A stretch of DNA of 64,000 nt, from contig CAWBPN010000018.1 in the NCBI GenBank assembly GCA_963790715.1, forward strand, positions 930,001-994,000, written 5' to 3'. Source of the DNA: DCFW01 sp963790715. GTDB lineage: Bacteria; Bacteroidota; Bacteroidia; Bacteroidales; Bacteroidaceae. Shown here piece by piece: positions 19,187 through 28,470 of this stretch. Every line of letters begins with the position of its first letter. Positions within the stretch are counted from its first letter, which is position 1. The position numbers and the translations under genes are program-made. Under the pieces are notes generated by a model. That model was not told where the DNA came from. It worked only from the letters and a program-made list of their open reading frames with translations, and did no database searches.

Positions 19187-19690
19187 TTAAAGGTCAAGTA
19201 ATATCAATTCTTGTCCGTTAGTTATGGCGTCACCTTCTTTTACCAGTATCTTGCGAATTCTGCAATCACTGGTTACTTTATAGTTACTTTGCATTTTCAT
19301 TGCCTCGACAACTGCCACAGTGTCGCCCGGTTTCATCATTTGTCCCTCTTTTACCGGGATATTTACAACCTTACCGGGCATAGGTGAGATAACACGGTCG
19401 AGTTGTTTTGCCTCGTCCTTTTGGCGAAGCCGCAAGTATTTTGTTTGGTTATCCACAATTTCTACGTTATACGTAGAGTAGTGCGAATTAACATGATATA
19501 AAGAACCGCTTTTTGAATGAGTCAATTCGGTATTATATGATTTACCGTCTTTCAATATGGAGCACACACCGTTTTCGGCCATTACTATATTTACTTCTGT
19601 ACGAACTCCGTCGATATTGAGAACTACATTATTTCCTTCTTTGGAGATAAGTTCCACCTCAGCTACTCTATTTCCTATATGTATTTCCAT
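19187..19690 (-). CDS. Biotin carboxyl carrier protein of acyl-CoA carboxylase
   Basis: This 167-residue protein has a C-terminal biotinyl/lipoyl domain with the biotinylation motif EAMKM (Lys132) flanked by SPMPGKVV and LVKEGDAI. The N-terminal half is a beta-rich adaptor region that should dock on the other subunits. It lies 25 bases upstream of the carboxyltransferase gene and 14 bases downstream of the biotin carboxylase gene. Confidence 0.95.
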   Translation of the reverse strand: MEIHIGNRVAEVELISKEGNNVVLNIDGVRTEVNIVMAENGVCSILKDGKSYNTELTHSKSGSLYHVNSHYSTYNVEIVDNQTKYLRLRQKDEAKQLDRVISPMPGKVVNIPVKEGQMMKPGDTVAVVEAMKMQSNYKVTSDCRIRKILVKEGDAITNGQELILLDL

Positions 19691-19704
19691 CTTTCATCTC
19701 CAAA

Positions 19705-21219
19705 TTAAATTCTTAATACACCTTTATGCAATCCGAACGAACGCCAACGGCTTATAGGTCGCGGGTCTTCGTTAACATCCGCATTTTCATCCAAATTCAT
19801 TAAATAATCAAGGTATGATGCGATGATGGCAATATCTTCGCTCTCTTTACTCTTGTGGTTGATGACGCCATCTTGCAGTTGCTTGCCATATATGGGAATG
19901 AAGCTTGTGTCATAGTGTCCCTCAACAAAAGCCGGAATGTCCATAATTTCACGAAGATAACTGATGTTGTTTTTCACACCCGTTATTTTGTATTCGTGCA
20001 ATACGCGGCGCATGCGTTCTATTGCATACTTGCGTGTTGTTGCCCAAACGATAAGTTTACCAATCATCGGGTCATAATGTACAGGTATTTCGTAACCTTC
20101 ATATACGTAGCTGTCCAAACGTACTCCTATGCCTGTCGGCTCGGTGAGCTGACTAATAATACCGGGACTCGGCATAAAATTGTTTGCTGTGTCTTCAGCG
20201 CAAATACGACATTCTATAGCGTGTCCGCGTTGATGAATATCGCTTTGCTTTAAATGCAAGTGTTCGCCGTTGGCAACGTGTATTTGTTCTTTTACCAAGT
20301 CGATGCCCAGCACTTCCTCAGTGATAGGATGTTCCACTTGCAAACGAGTGTTCATCTCTAAAAAGTAAAAGTTGCGATTTTTGTCTACCAGAAACTCAAT
20401 GGTACCTGCTCCGCGATAATCCACTGCTTTTGCAGCGGCAACGGCAGCTTCGCCCATTTTTTGTTGCAGTTCCGGAGTCATGAACGGAGACGGGCTTTCT
20501 TCGATAATTTTCTGGTTGCGGCGTTGAACGGAGCATTCGCGCTCGCAAAGGTGCAAAACGTTGCCGTAATTATCTCCCAAGATTTGAAATTCTATGTGAT
20601 GAGGACCTTCAACGAACTTTTCCAAATATACGGTATCGTCACCGAAAGATGACATTGATTCGCTTCGTGCGGCATTGTACATTTCTTCCACTTCGTCTTC
20701 GCTGTGAATCAGGCGCATGCCCTTGCCACCGCCACCCATGGATGCTTTCAACATCACAGGATAACCTATCTTATTGCAAAGTTGTTTTGCTTCTTTAACA
20801 TCTTTCAACGGTTGTTCCGTACCCGGAACGACAGGAACGCCTGCTGCAATCATCTTTTTGCGGGCTGATATTTTATCTCCCATCGTCTCCATTGTTTCGG
20901 GTTTAGGTCCCATGAAGATGATACCTTCTTCTGTGCACCTTCGTGCAAAATCTGCATTCTCTGAAAGGAAACCGTAACCCGGATGAATAGCATCAACATT
21001 GTGATTCTTGGCTACGGAAATTATTTTTTCAATGTTTAAATAACTGTCTTTTGATGAGACACCACCTATGCAATAAGCTTCATCGGCGTATAATACATGT
21101 CGCGCAGCGCGGTCAGCATCGGAAAAAATTGCAACGGATGTTATATCCATCTCTCGGCACGAACGCATCACTCTCACGGCAATCTCGCCGCGGTTAGCGA
21201 TTAAAATTTTTTTTATCAT
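19705..21219 (-). CDS. Biotin carboxylase subunit (AccC-like)
   Basis: The start is placed at the Met in MIKKILIANRGEIA, because that is the family N-terminus. An in-frame ATG four codons upstream is less likely. At 504 residues it is slightly longer than AccC. It shows the ATP-grasp glycine-rich loop KASMGGGGKGMR, the EFLVDKNRNFYFLEMNTRLQVEHPITE motif region and the C-terminal biotin-carboxylase domain. It makes carboxybiotin from bicarbonate and ATP. It is the first gene of a four-gene minus-strand operon with a TAnnTTTG element 27 bases upstream. Confidence 0.95.
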   Translation of the reverse strand: MIKKILIANRGEIAVRVMRSCREMDITSVAIFSDADRAARHVLYADEAYCIGGVSSKDSYLNIEKIISVAKNHNVDAIHPGYGFLSENADFARRCTEEGIIFMGPKPETMETMGDKISARKKMIAAGVPVVPGTEQPLKDVKEAKQLCNKIGYPVMLKASMGGGGKGMRLIHSEDEVEEMYNAARSESMSSFGDDTVYLEKFVEGPHHIEFQILGDNYGNVLHLCERECSVQRRNQKIIEESPSPFMTPELQQKMGEAAVAAAKAVDYRGAGTIEFLVDKNRNFYFLEMNTRLQVEHPITEEVLGIDLVKEQIHVANGEHLHLKQSDIHQRGHAIECRICAEDTANNFMPSPGIISQLTEPTGIGVRLDSYVYEGYEIPVHYDPMIGKLIVWATTRKYAIERMRRVLHEYKITGVKNNISYLREIMDIPAFVEGHYDTSFIPIYGKQLQDGVINHKSKESEDIAIIASYLDYLMNLDENADVNEDPRPISRWRSFGLHKGVLRI

Positions 21220-21245
21220 GCTTATTTCCATCTATTTTTCGGTCG

Positions 21246-21253
21246 CAAAGATA
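21246..21253 (-). promoter_or_regulatory. -7 promoter element of the acyl-CoA carboxylase operon
   Basis: TATCTTTG on the minus strand matches the Bacteroides TAnnTTTG -7 consensus. It faces away from the divergent LD-carboxypeptidase promoter. Confidence 0.6.
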
Positions 21254-21275
21254 TAATAAATAAGAGAAATAATAC

Positions 21276-21283
21276 TACATTTG
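21276..21283 (+). promoter_or_regulatory. -7 promoter element of the LD-carboxypeptidase operon
   Basis: TACATTTG matches TAnnTTTG and lies 17 bases before the ATG at 21301, implying a very short leader. Confidence 0.6.
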
Positions 21284-21300
21284 CATAAAAAGTAGATAAT

Positions 21301-22233
21301 ATGAACAGTTTGGTTTGTCCTGAAATACTCAAAGATGGCGATAAAGTCATCATTCTTTCGCCTTCGAGCAAGATAGATGAAAATCTGATTATTGGCGAAA
21401 AAAAACATTTGGAATCGTGGGGATTGCAAGTTGTTGTTTCTTCTCATGCGAATGGCGAGTATCATAGTTATTCAGGTACGGTGGAGGAACGGCTCTCCGA
21501 TTTGCAACAAGCTATGGATGACCCCGCCGTAAGAGCTATTTTTTGTAGTAGAGGCGGCTATGGTGCGGTGCATTTACTTGAATTTCTCAATTTTGATAAA
21601 TTTAATAGTTCACCTAAATGGCTGTTGGGCTTCAGCGACATATCGGCACTCCACGCTTTATGGCAATATCACGGCTATACTTCGTTGCATAGTTTCATGG
21701 CGCGCCATCTGACAGTAGAGCCATACGATGACCAATGTACAAAGGATTTGCACGATTTCTTGTTCGGCAAGCGCACGATAGACGTTAACATACCGGCGGA
21801 GGAATTAAATATTAAAGGTTCGGCAACAGGTATACTAAGAGGTGGTAATCTTTCCGTATTTTACGGAATGGCGGCTACTCCTTATGATATTCCGGAAGAA
21901 AACACTATCCTGTTTATAGAAGATGTTGGTGAACGCCCGTATCACATCGAACGCATGATGTATGAAATTAAGTTAAAGGGGCTGCTCCCGAAGTTGAAAG
22001 GCTTGGTTGTTGGGCAGTTTACCGAATATAAGGAAGATGATTACATAGGAAAGACAGTGTATCAGATGATACACGATATGGTGAAGCCTTACGGTTATCC
22101 CGTCTGTTTCAACTTTCCTGTAGGACATGTAAAAAATAATCGTCCGCTTTTAATGGGTGGTGAGTTTCAATTGGACGTTAATAATAAAGGTGTACGGTTA
22201 CAACAGATAATTAAAGAGCGAAATGATGAATAA
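21301..22233 (+). CDS. ldcA: LD-carboxypeptidase (peptidase S66, LdcA-like)
   Basis: This 310-residue protein has S66 family features: a GDKVIILSPSS start, SRGGYGA, nucleophile Ser112 in LLGFSDISALH, a Glu in FIEDVGERPYHIERM and His in PVGHVKNNRP. The enzyme removes the terminal D-Ala from cytoplasmic muropeptide tetrapeptides in peptidoglycan recycling. No signal peptide is present, in keeping with a cytoplasmic role. It overlaps the next gene by up to 11 bases, so the two are coupled. It relates functionally to the muropeptide salvage genes at 30610-43561. Confidence 0.92.
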   Translation: MNSLVCPEILKDGDKVIILSPSSKIDENLIIGEKKHLESWGLQVVVSSHANGEYHSYSGTVEERLSDLQQAMDDPAVRAIFCSRGGYGAVHLLEFLNFDKFNSSPKWLLGFSDISALHALWQYHGYTSLHSFMARHLTVEPYDDQCTKDLHDFLFGKRTIDVNIPAEELNIKGSATGILRGGNLSVFYGMAATPYDIPEENTILFIEDVGERPYHIERMMYEIKLKGLLPKLKGLVVGQFTEYKEDDYIGKTVYQMIHDMVKPYGYPVCFNFPVGHVKNNRPLLMGGEFQLDVNNKGVRLQQIIKERNDE

Positions 22234-23215
22234 AAGGAATCTTCTTATTACCGGTTTGATAGGACTGACAATAGGGTTTACTTCATGTAAGACGAATGGA
22301 AATCAAAGCAATAATACGGCAGTGCAGGTGAAAGTTCCTACTTTTAATGCAGATAGCGCTTACGCATACACCAAGAAGCAAGTTGATTTCGGACCTCGCG
22401 TGCCGAATACCAAAAAACATGACGAATGCGGTGCTTGGATAACGGCACAATTGCGCCGCTTCGGAGCCAAGATATATGAACAAAAGACATCTGTTACGGC
22501 ATACGACGGCACTAAATTGAATATAGACAATATAATAGGTGCTTACAAACCCGAAACGCATAAACGTGTAATATTGTTTGCCCACTGGGACACACGTCCT
22601 TGGGCTGATAATGATCCTGACCCCAATAATCATCACACTCCTATTTTGGGCGCAAATGATGGAGCAAGCGGTGTAGGTGTTTTACTTGAAATAGCGCGAC
22701 AGATACAAAAAGCTTCTCCTACGATTGGTATTGACATCGCTTTCTTTGATGCCGAAGATTACGGAACACCGCAATGGGCTAGTCAAAAAGACGACGAGAA
22801 CAGTTGGTGCTTAGGCACTCAGTATTGGGCGGAAAATCCACATGTCGACGATTATATGGCTCGCTATGGCATATTGCTTGATATGGTAGGCGGCAAAAAT
22901 GCTACATTCTTACAAGAAGGTTTCTCTAAAGAAGTAGCCTCGAATGTCGTAAACAAAGTGTGGAAGCAGGCATCAAAACTCGGTTATAGCAGTTATTTCT
23001 TAGGTCAGACAGGTGGTTATATCACTGATGACCATGTGTTTGTAAACAAGATTGTTAAAATACCAAGTGTTGATATTATACAGACAAATCAAAACAGCAA
23101 CAGTTCTTTCGCATCATATTGGCATACGTTGAAAGACAATATGAATTCAGTAGACAAGCAGACTCTCAAAGTAGTGGGACAAACAGTTATGTCGGTTATA
23201 TATAATGAAAAGTAA
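22226..23215 (+). CDS. M28-family metallopeptidase / glutaminyl cyclase-like lipoprotein
   Basis: The signal peptide ends in lipobox FTSC, about 21 residues in. Two adjacent ATGs (22223, 22226) could serve as start. The zinc-binding pattern of M28 is present: H and D in LFAHWDTRPWAD, D in GANDGASGVGVLLE, and D/E in FFDAEDYG. The layout (330 residues, WAD after the HWD motif, and a W-rich substrate region) is that of bacterial glutaminyl-peptide cyclotransferases, which form pyroglutamate at N-termini of exported proteins. Aminopeptidase activity is the alternative. Confidence 0.88.
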   Translation: MNKRNLLITGLIGLTIGFTSCKTNGNQSNNTAVQVKVPTFNADSAYAYTKKQVDFGPRVPNTKKHDECGAWITAQLRRFGAKIYEQKTSVTAYDGTKLNIDNIIGAYKPETHKRVILFAHWDTRPWADNDPDPNNHHTPILGANDGASGVGVLLEIARQIQKASPTIGIDIAFFDAEDYGTPQWASQKDDENSWCLGTQYWAENPHVDDYMARYGILLDMVGGKNATFLQEGFSKEVASNVVNKVWKQASKLGYSSYFLGQTGGYITDDHVFVNKIVKIPSVDIIQTNQNSNSSFASYWHTLKDNMNSVDKQTLKVVGQTVMSVIYNEK

Positions 23216-23219
23216 AAAG

Positions 23220-23651
23220 ATGGAAACGATTAATGAAACTCAGGATGAGATAGTTGAAGAATTCAGTTCACTTACCGATTGGATGGATAAGTACCAAATG
23301 TTGATAGACTTAGGAAATGACCAAAAACCGATTGACCCCAAATATAAAATAGAGCAAAACCTGATTGACGGTTGCCAAAGCCGTGTGTGGTTGCAAGCCG
23401 ATTATATCGACGGTAAAGTCGTTTTTCAGGCAGAAAGCGATGCACTTATAACTAAGGGATTGGTAGAATTGATTGTTCGCGTGTTTTCAGGCCACACTCC
23501 CGATGAAATATTGAAAGCAGATTTATACTTCATAGATAAAATAGGATTGAAAGAGCATCTTTCGCCTACACGCAGTAATGGTTTGGCATCCATGGTGAAG
23601 CAAGCACGCATATACGCATTGGCATTTAAGGCAAAAGAAGAAGAAAAATAA
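23220..23651 (+). CDS. sufE: SufE family Fe-S cluster assembly sulfur acceptor
   Basis: I place the start at the ATG at 23220 (METINETQ), because the upstream ATG at 23205 lies inside the preceding gene. The 143-residue protein has the SufE signature LIDGCQSRVW with the sulfur-accepting Cys, and the C-terminal LVRVFSGHTPDEIL-type helix. SufE takes persulfide sulfur from the SufS desulfurase and delivers it to the SufBCD scaffold. No other suf gene is in the window, so this is an orphan copy coupled to the M28 gene. Confidence 0.93.
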   Translation: METINETQDEIVEEFSSLTDWMDKYQMLIDLGNDQKPIDPKYKIEQNLIDGCQSRVWLQADYIDGKVVFQAESDALITKGLVELIVRVFSGHTPDEILKADLYFIDKIGLKEHLSPTRSNGLASMVKQARIYALAFKAKEEEK

Positions 23652-23674
23652 TCTTTATTGTTTGTTTGTAGCTA

Positions 23675-24520
23675 TTAAAGCTTGCCTTGATTCATAGCGT
23701 GAAATTCTATAAGTCCTTCCATGGAATTGGTGACAATACGATCTATGTCAAAGCTGAATTCGCGTGCCACCTTGCGCAGTATTTGCGGATAGTCAGCACC
23801 GACGGATCCCACAATGCGAACAGGGAAGTGTTTGTAATCGTACTGGCTTAGGCAACGGCTGAAAAAGTTGCGAACATTACATGTTACCAAATTATCCACA
23901 TAGCTGTCATCAATATAGTCGATAAGGAAACGCGATATTGTGGCAAAAAAGCGTGCCGGAAACGGTTGATCATACACCGAAGATAAAATATCATCGGGCG
24001 TTAAGCTGAACTTCAGATAGAAGTCACGCATTATATGTTCCGGTACCAAATCTTTTATTACGTCAGAAAGGAATGTCTTGCCAAGAATAGAATTACTTCC
24101 TTCGTCTCCTAAAATATATCCTCCGGCTCTAACGTTTTTTTCAATAGTTGTACCGTTATAAAAACAAGAGTTAGACCCTGTGTCAATAACGCAGGCAATA
24201 CCGGCATCGTTTTTAAACAGTCCGCGGGCGGCAGCCAACAAATCACTTTCTACCTCTACAGGCGTATGGAACTGTGAAATAAGTGAAGAATGTACTACTT
24301 TTTTCTTTTCTTCAGACGAGCATCCTGCTCCATAAAAGAAGATTTTCTCGATTTTCTTCTTGAAAAAGTCTTCAGGTAACTCCAAGCGAATACTTCTACT
24401 TATTTCGCGACGAGTCTGGAAATAAGGATTAAGACCGTCAGTGAAGGCTTGCAGAACAGTGCGATAAGCATCGGCCAATACCCATTCAGTTGTAGATCTA
24501 CTTTTTGCTATAAGTTCCAT
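23675..24520 (-). CDS. BadF/BadG-family sugar-kinase paralogue with degenerate phosphate-binding motif
   Basis: The start is taken at MELIAKS (24520), since a -7 promoter element at 24548-24555 overlaps the longer frame. The 281-residue protein aligns along its length with the MurNAc-kinase-like gene at 41216 (FYGAGCSSEEK, GYILGDEGSNS, QPFPARF, SMEGLIEFH). The ASKHA phosphate-1 motif DSGSTKT of that gene is KSRSTTE here, losing the Asp, a Gly and the Lys, and GTGSNS is DTGSNS. It may have lost kinase activity and become a sensor or regulator. Convergent with sufE, it stands as a single gene. Confidence 0.85.
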   Translation of the reverse strand: MELIAKSRSTTEWVLADAYRTVLQAFTDGLNPYFQTRREISRSIRLELPEDFFKKKIEKIFFYGAGCSSEEKKKVVHSSLISQFHTPVEVESDLLAAARGLFKNDAGIACVIDTGSNSCFYNGTTIEKNVRAGGYILGDEGSNSILGKTFLSDVIKDLVPEHIMRDFYLKFSLTPDDILSSVYDQPFPARFFATISRFLIDYIDDSYVDNLVTCNVRNFFSRCLSQYDYKHFPVRIVGSVGADYPQILRKVAREFSFDIDRIVTNSMEGLIEFHAMNQGKL

Positions 24521-24547
24521 AATTATATTTGTTTTTCTCTTTAAATG

Positions 24548-24555
24548 CAAATATA
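24548..24555 (-). promoter_or_regulatory. -7 promoter element of the degenerate kinase gene
   Basis: The minus strand reads TATATTTG, matching TAnnTTTG, 27 bases upstream of the ATG at 24520. It supports that start over the ATG at 24550. Confidence 0.6.
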
Positions 24556-25200
24556 AAATAAAATATTAATATAATCAGTTTGTAATGTAATAAATTGTAA
24601 TGATATTTATTGTTGTATTTGTTTTTGCAGCTTCCCAGACAGTCTTCAAAGATTCATATTTAAAAATACTTCTGTTCATCTGCGTTTCAGCTGACAATCT
24701 GAATGATTAATGTGTTAAGAGTATTAAGCACTTTGCTCTTATAAATGTTATCCATATCTAATATCAATAAAAATATCTCAACGTTATTTATTAAAATTAG
24801 TGTTTAATAGTAAACTAAATAGAAAATTAAGAGTTGCTTCCCATGGTATTGTGAAAATATGATAATGTCGAGAAAATAAATTGAATATTTGTTCCTAACA
24901 ACAAAACGGAATATTATCTTTGTTATATGTTTGATTGAGAAAAAGAGAATTTTTTGTTAGCATCTTTATCTGTTTGATGACAGAGTGGCCAATAACTAAA
25001 TTAATATGGGACATATTGTTAATGTGAAAGTTTGATGTAAATTAGTTAATTGGTTATATAACGTGTTCAAAGATGCCGATGAGAATAATGAGGTCCTAAA
25101 GATAATATATATAATATATATAATATTGTCTTCTATAAATTATATCTATTTTAATGTGATAGAAAGTTAATGGGTTATAAACATTTTAATTTTATTTTTT
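24556..25200. other. Long AT-rich regulatory region upstream of susC
   Basis: About 645 bases contain no convincing open frame. The only promoter candidate I see is TATCTTTG at 24915-24922, with TTTG at 24888-24891 and a spacer of 23, longer than usual. That would leave a leader of about 270 nt before the susC ATG. An AT-repeat tract (25104-25126) built on ATAATATAT lies in the leader. No sigma/anti-sigma or hybrid sensor gene is adjacent. Confidence 0.5.
24915..24922 (+). promoter_or_regulatory. Candidate -7 promoter element for the second SusC/SusD operon
   Basis: TATCTTTG matches TAnnTTTG, with TTTG 23 bases upstream. It implies a roughly 270-nt 5' leader. Confidence 0.45.
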
Positions 25201-28200
25201 ATGGATAAATACAAATATTGCAAAAGAGGAGGTTCTCCCGGTTGCATGTTTCTCAAAGCAGTAGTAGTTGCCGTACTTTTTATTTGTTGCGGCAATGTGT
25301 TAGCTAACAAAGTTGTTTCAAACAACGTCTATGTAAATGCCGAGCAGCAGCAGTCTAAGGGAGTTATAAATGGAGTTGTGCGAGATGCAACAGGCCAACC
25401 AATAGCCGGAGCCGTTATAAAAGTAAAAGGAAACGAAGGCGGTACGGTTACCGATGACCAAGGAGCATTTTCATTGAAAGCCTCAAAAGGAACTGTTTTG
25501 GTTATTTCTTTTGTAGGTTATTCTACCAAAGAAGTACCAATTAATGCATTTACGAATAACCTAAATGTTGTGTTGAGCGAAAACACGAAAGCCTTAAATG
25601 AAGTCGTTGTAACCGCAATGGGTATCAAGAGGGAAAGAAAAGCATTAGGCTATTCCGTTACTGATATAAACTCAAACGAATTGCTGAAGAATAAAAATAC
25701 CAATATAATCAATTCTTTAGCAGGCAAGGTTCCGGGAGTTAACATTACTCAAAGTAGCGGTTCTGCCGGTGCTGGAGCAAGCATTACCATACGTGGAGGT
25801 AACTCAACTTCTGAAGGGCGTGAAAATCAACCCTTATTTGTTATTGATGGTGTTATTTATGATAATTCAACGACAGTTGTCGGTAATACATCTACAGATG
25901 GAATGTCGCGAAGCAATACATCATATTCAAACCGTGTAATGGATATCAACCCTGAAGATATAGAGACTTTATCCGTTTTGAAAGGTGCCGCAGCTTCTGC
26001 TTTGTATGGCTCTCGTGCTGCAGACGGTGTTATTGTCATAACTACAAAGAAAGGTGGCGAAGGTAGCACAAAAGTAGATTTTAGCAGTAAGGAAAGTATT
26101 TCTTGGTCTAATAAAATACCCAAAGTTCAAACAGAATTCGGACGTGGTTATTATTCAACAAATGGAGTTTTTTCAGATCAAACTTATTCTTCATGGGGAG
26201 ATAAAATCGCTTCAGGAACACAGACTTACGATAATATAGGTGATTTCTTTCAGAATGGTGTTGTTTATGATAATAACGTAAGTGTATCCGGCGGTAGTAA
26301 AAATCAATCTTTCTATTTGTCAGGTTCAAATTATAACCAAACAGGTACTATTCCTACAACAGGATATAATAAAACCACTTTTCGTTTCAACGGAGAACAA
26401 AGATATGGTCGTCTGACGGTGGATGCAAATGCAGCTTATTCTATAGCAAATACTGATAAGACATTGACAACCGGCGGTTTATACGGTTGTGGAGGTAATG
26501 GTATTATGACTGCTCTTTATGAATGGCCGCAAACCGATAACATGTCTAAATATTTGAATTCTAATGGTACGAAATACAGACTGTTTGACGGTGTTTGGGA
26601 TTTAGCTGATGATGTAGATAATCCATATTGGATTATCCATAAGGATAAATTGACGGATAAAACAAAACGTTTTACAGGTTCATTGAGCGGTAATTTTAAG
26701 ATTACCGATTGGTGGAATGTCACAGCAAGGTTGGGATATGATCAATATACTACCGATTCATATACCTATATTGCTCCGGGATCGTGTGTTTCAGCGATGT
26801 ATCAAAATGGACGTTTAAGTAAGGATACATACAATTATACTTATACTTCAACTAATATAATGAGTAATTTTCACAAGACGTTTAGCGATTTTGATTTGGG
26901 ATTATTGTTAGGAACGACAGCCGAAAATACAGAGTATACGGATCAAACACATTGGGGATATAATTTTATTACTCCGGGTACAATCAGTTTTGCCAACATA
27001 GCGAGTACGAATGAATTCTTTACTGATGCCACGACAAAGAAACGTCTGGTAGGAGTTTACGGAGAATTCAATGCTGCGTATAAAAATATTGCATATTTAA
27101 CCGTAACAGGACGTAATGACTGGTCTTCAACATTACCTGTAAATAACAGATCTTATTTCTATCCTTCGGTCAGCGGTTCTTTTGTCTTTACCGAATTGTT
27201 GCCGAAGAACAACATTCTATCTTTCGGTAAGGTTCGTGCAAGTTGGGCACAGGTAGGTAAGGATGCCAACCCATACGCAACTTTGACATATTTGGCAACT
27301 CCGATAACTTACGGGTCATATATAGGAGTGGGTAACAGCTATACTAGCGGCAATCCTAGTCTGAAACCTGAAATTCAGTCATCATGGGAAGTCGGTGGCG
27401 AATTCAGATTTCTTAAAGGACGTATAGGTTTGGATTATACATATTATCATAGTCAAACCAAGAATCAAATTGCATCTCCTCGTTTGTCAAATGCAAGTGG
27501 CTACGTTATGGAATCAATAAATTCAGGATCTGTAATTAATAATGGTATGGAAATTGCCGTTACAGGTAAACCTATAGTTAATAATGATTTTGAATGGACT
27601 GTTACTTTAAATACTTCATATAACCGTGGTAGACTAGGTAATTTCTTAAAGGGTGTTGATTACTTTTATCCGACAGATGCACAATTCGGAACAGTAAAAG
27701 CTGCGTCAATTCCTAACGGCGGTTACTTCATGGGATTGACAGGTCAACGAGTGCTACGTGAAACCGATACAAAAGGAGTAGAAAAGAAAAACGGTCGTTA
27801 TCAGGTTGATCCAACAACAGGTTTGTATAAATTGTCGCCTAATACAAATAGTGAAATAGTAGGTAACAGGGAGCCTAAATTAATTGGTGGTTTGAATAAC
27901 TCATTCAGATATAAAAATTTGACATTGTCTTTACTTCTTGATTTCAGAATAGGAGGTGATGTGTATAACGGAACTGAATATTACTTGGTTTCTAATGGGT
28001 TGAGTAAAAGAACTTTGGCTAACGATCGTCAATCAGTAACTGTTACCGGTGTTAACAGCCAAACAGGTGCGGCTTTTAACCAAACATATCAGGCCGATCA
28101 GTCATATACTGTTTCAGGTACTTCGTATTCAGGCAAGTATATGATACAACAATATTGGAGTAATTATTGCGGTAATTCATATAATTTCATTACTTCAGTT

Positions 28201-28449
28201 AATTGGTTGAAGTTGAGGTCTTTATCTTTGAACTATGATTTATCAAGTCTGATAAGGAAACAAAATATTATTAAGGCCTTATCGGTAACGGCAACGGGAA
28301 CAAATCTATTTACATGGACTAATTATAAAGGAATGGACCCTGAAGTCAGCGCTGCCGGGGGAACTGGTGGTTCAGGTTCTACGGGTATTGATTATTGCGG
28401 TGTGCCTGCTGTATCAGGCTTTACTTTTGGAGTTAATCTTACATTTTAA
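25201..28449 (+). CDS. SusC-like TonB-dependent outer-membrane transporter (complete)
   Basis: This 1082-residue protein has a signal segment (about 18-36), a carboxypeptidase-D-like domain (about 55-135, GVVRDATGQPIAGAVIKVKG), a TonB-box-like stretch LNEVVVTAMG, a plug with GGNSTSEGRENQPLFVIDG and GAAASALYGSRAADGVI, and a barrel ending in FGVNLTF. It imports a ligand across the outer membrane with the SusD that follows 21 bases later. Downstream genes are for cell-wall sugar salvage, so a muropeptide or amino-sugar ligand is possible (inference). Confidence 0.96.
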   Translation: MDKYKYCKRGGSPGCMFLKAVVVAVLFICCGNVLANKVVSNNVYVNAEQQQSKGVINGVVRDATGQPIAGAVIKVKGNEGGTVTDDQGAFSLKASKGTVLVISFVGYSTKEVPINAFTNNLNVVLSENTKALNEVVVTAMGIKRERKALGYSVTDINSNELLKNKNTNIINSLAGKVPGVNITQSSGSAGAGASITIRGGNSTSEGRENQPLFVIDGVIYDNSTTVVGNTSTDGMSRSNTSYSNRVMDINPEDIETLSVLKGAAASALYGSRAADGVIVITTKKGGEGSTKVDFSSKESISWSNKIPKVQTEFGRGYYSTNGVFSDQTYSSWGDKIASGTQTYDNIGDFFQNGVVYDNNVSVSGGSKNQSFYLSGSNYNQTGTIPTTGYNKTTFRFNGEQRYGRLTVDANAAYSIANTDKTLTTGGLYGCGGNGIMTALYEWPQTDNMSKYLNSNGTKYRLFDGVWDLADDVDNPYWIIHKDKLTDKTKRFTGSLSGNFKITDWWNVTARLGYDQYTTDSYTYIAPGSCVSAMYQNGRLSKDTYNYTYTSTNIMSNFHKTFSDFDLGLLLGTTAENTEYTDQTHWGYNFITPGTISFANIASTNEFFTDATTKKRLVGVYGEFNAAYKNIAYLTVTGRNDWSSTLPVNNRSYFYPSVSGSFVFTELLPKNNILSFGKVRASWAQVGKDANPYATLTYLATPITYGSYIGVGNSYTSGNPSLKPEIQSSWEVGGEFRFLKGRIGLDYTYYHSQTKNQIASPRLSNASGYVMESINSGSVINNGMEIAVTGKPIVNNDFEWTVTLNTSYNRGRLGNFLKGVDYFYPTDAQFGTVKAASIPNGGYFMGLTGQRVLRETDTKGVEKKNGRYQVDPTTGLYKLSPNTNSEIVGNREPKLIGGLNNSFRYKNLTLSLLLDFRIGGDVYNGTEYYLVSNGLSKRTLANDRQSVTVTGVNSQTGAAFNQTYQADQSYTVSGTSYSGKYMIQQYWSNYCGNSYNFITSVNWLKLRSLSLNYDLSSLIRKQNIIKALSVTATGTNLFTWTNYKGMDPEVSAAGGTGGSGSTGIDYCGVPAVSGFTFGVNLTF

Positions 28450-28470
28450 TTGACGGAAAGGATTGAAATT

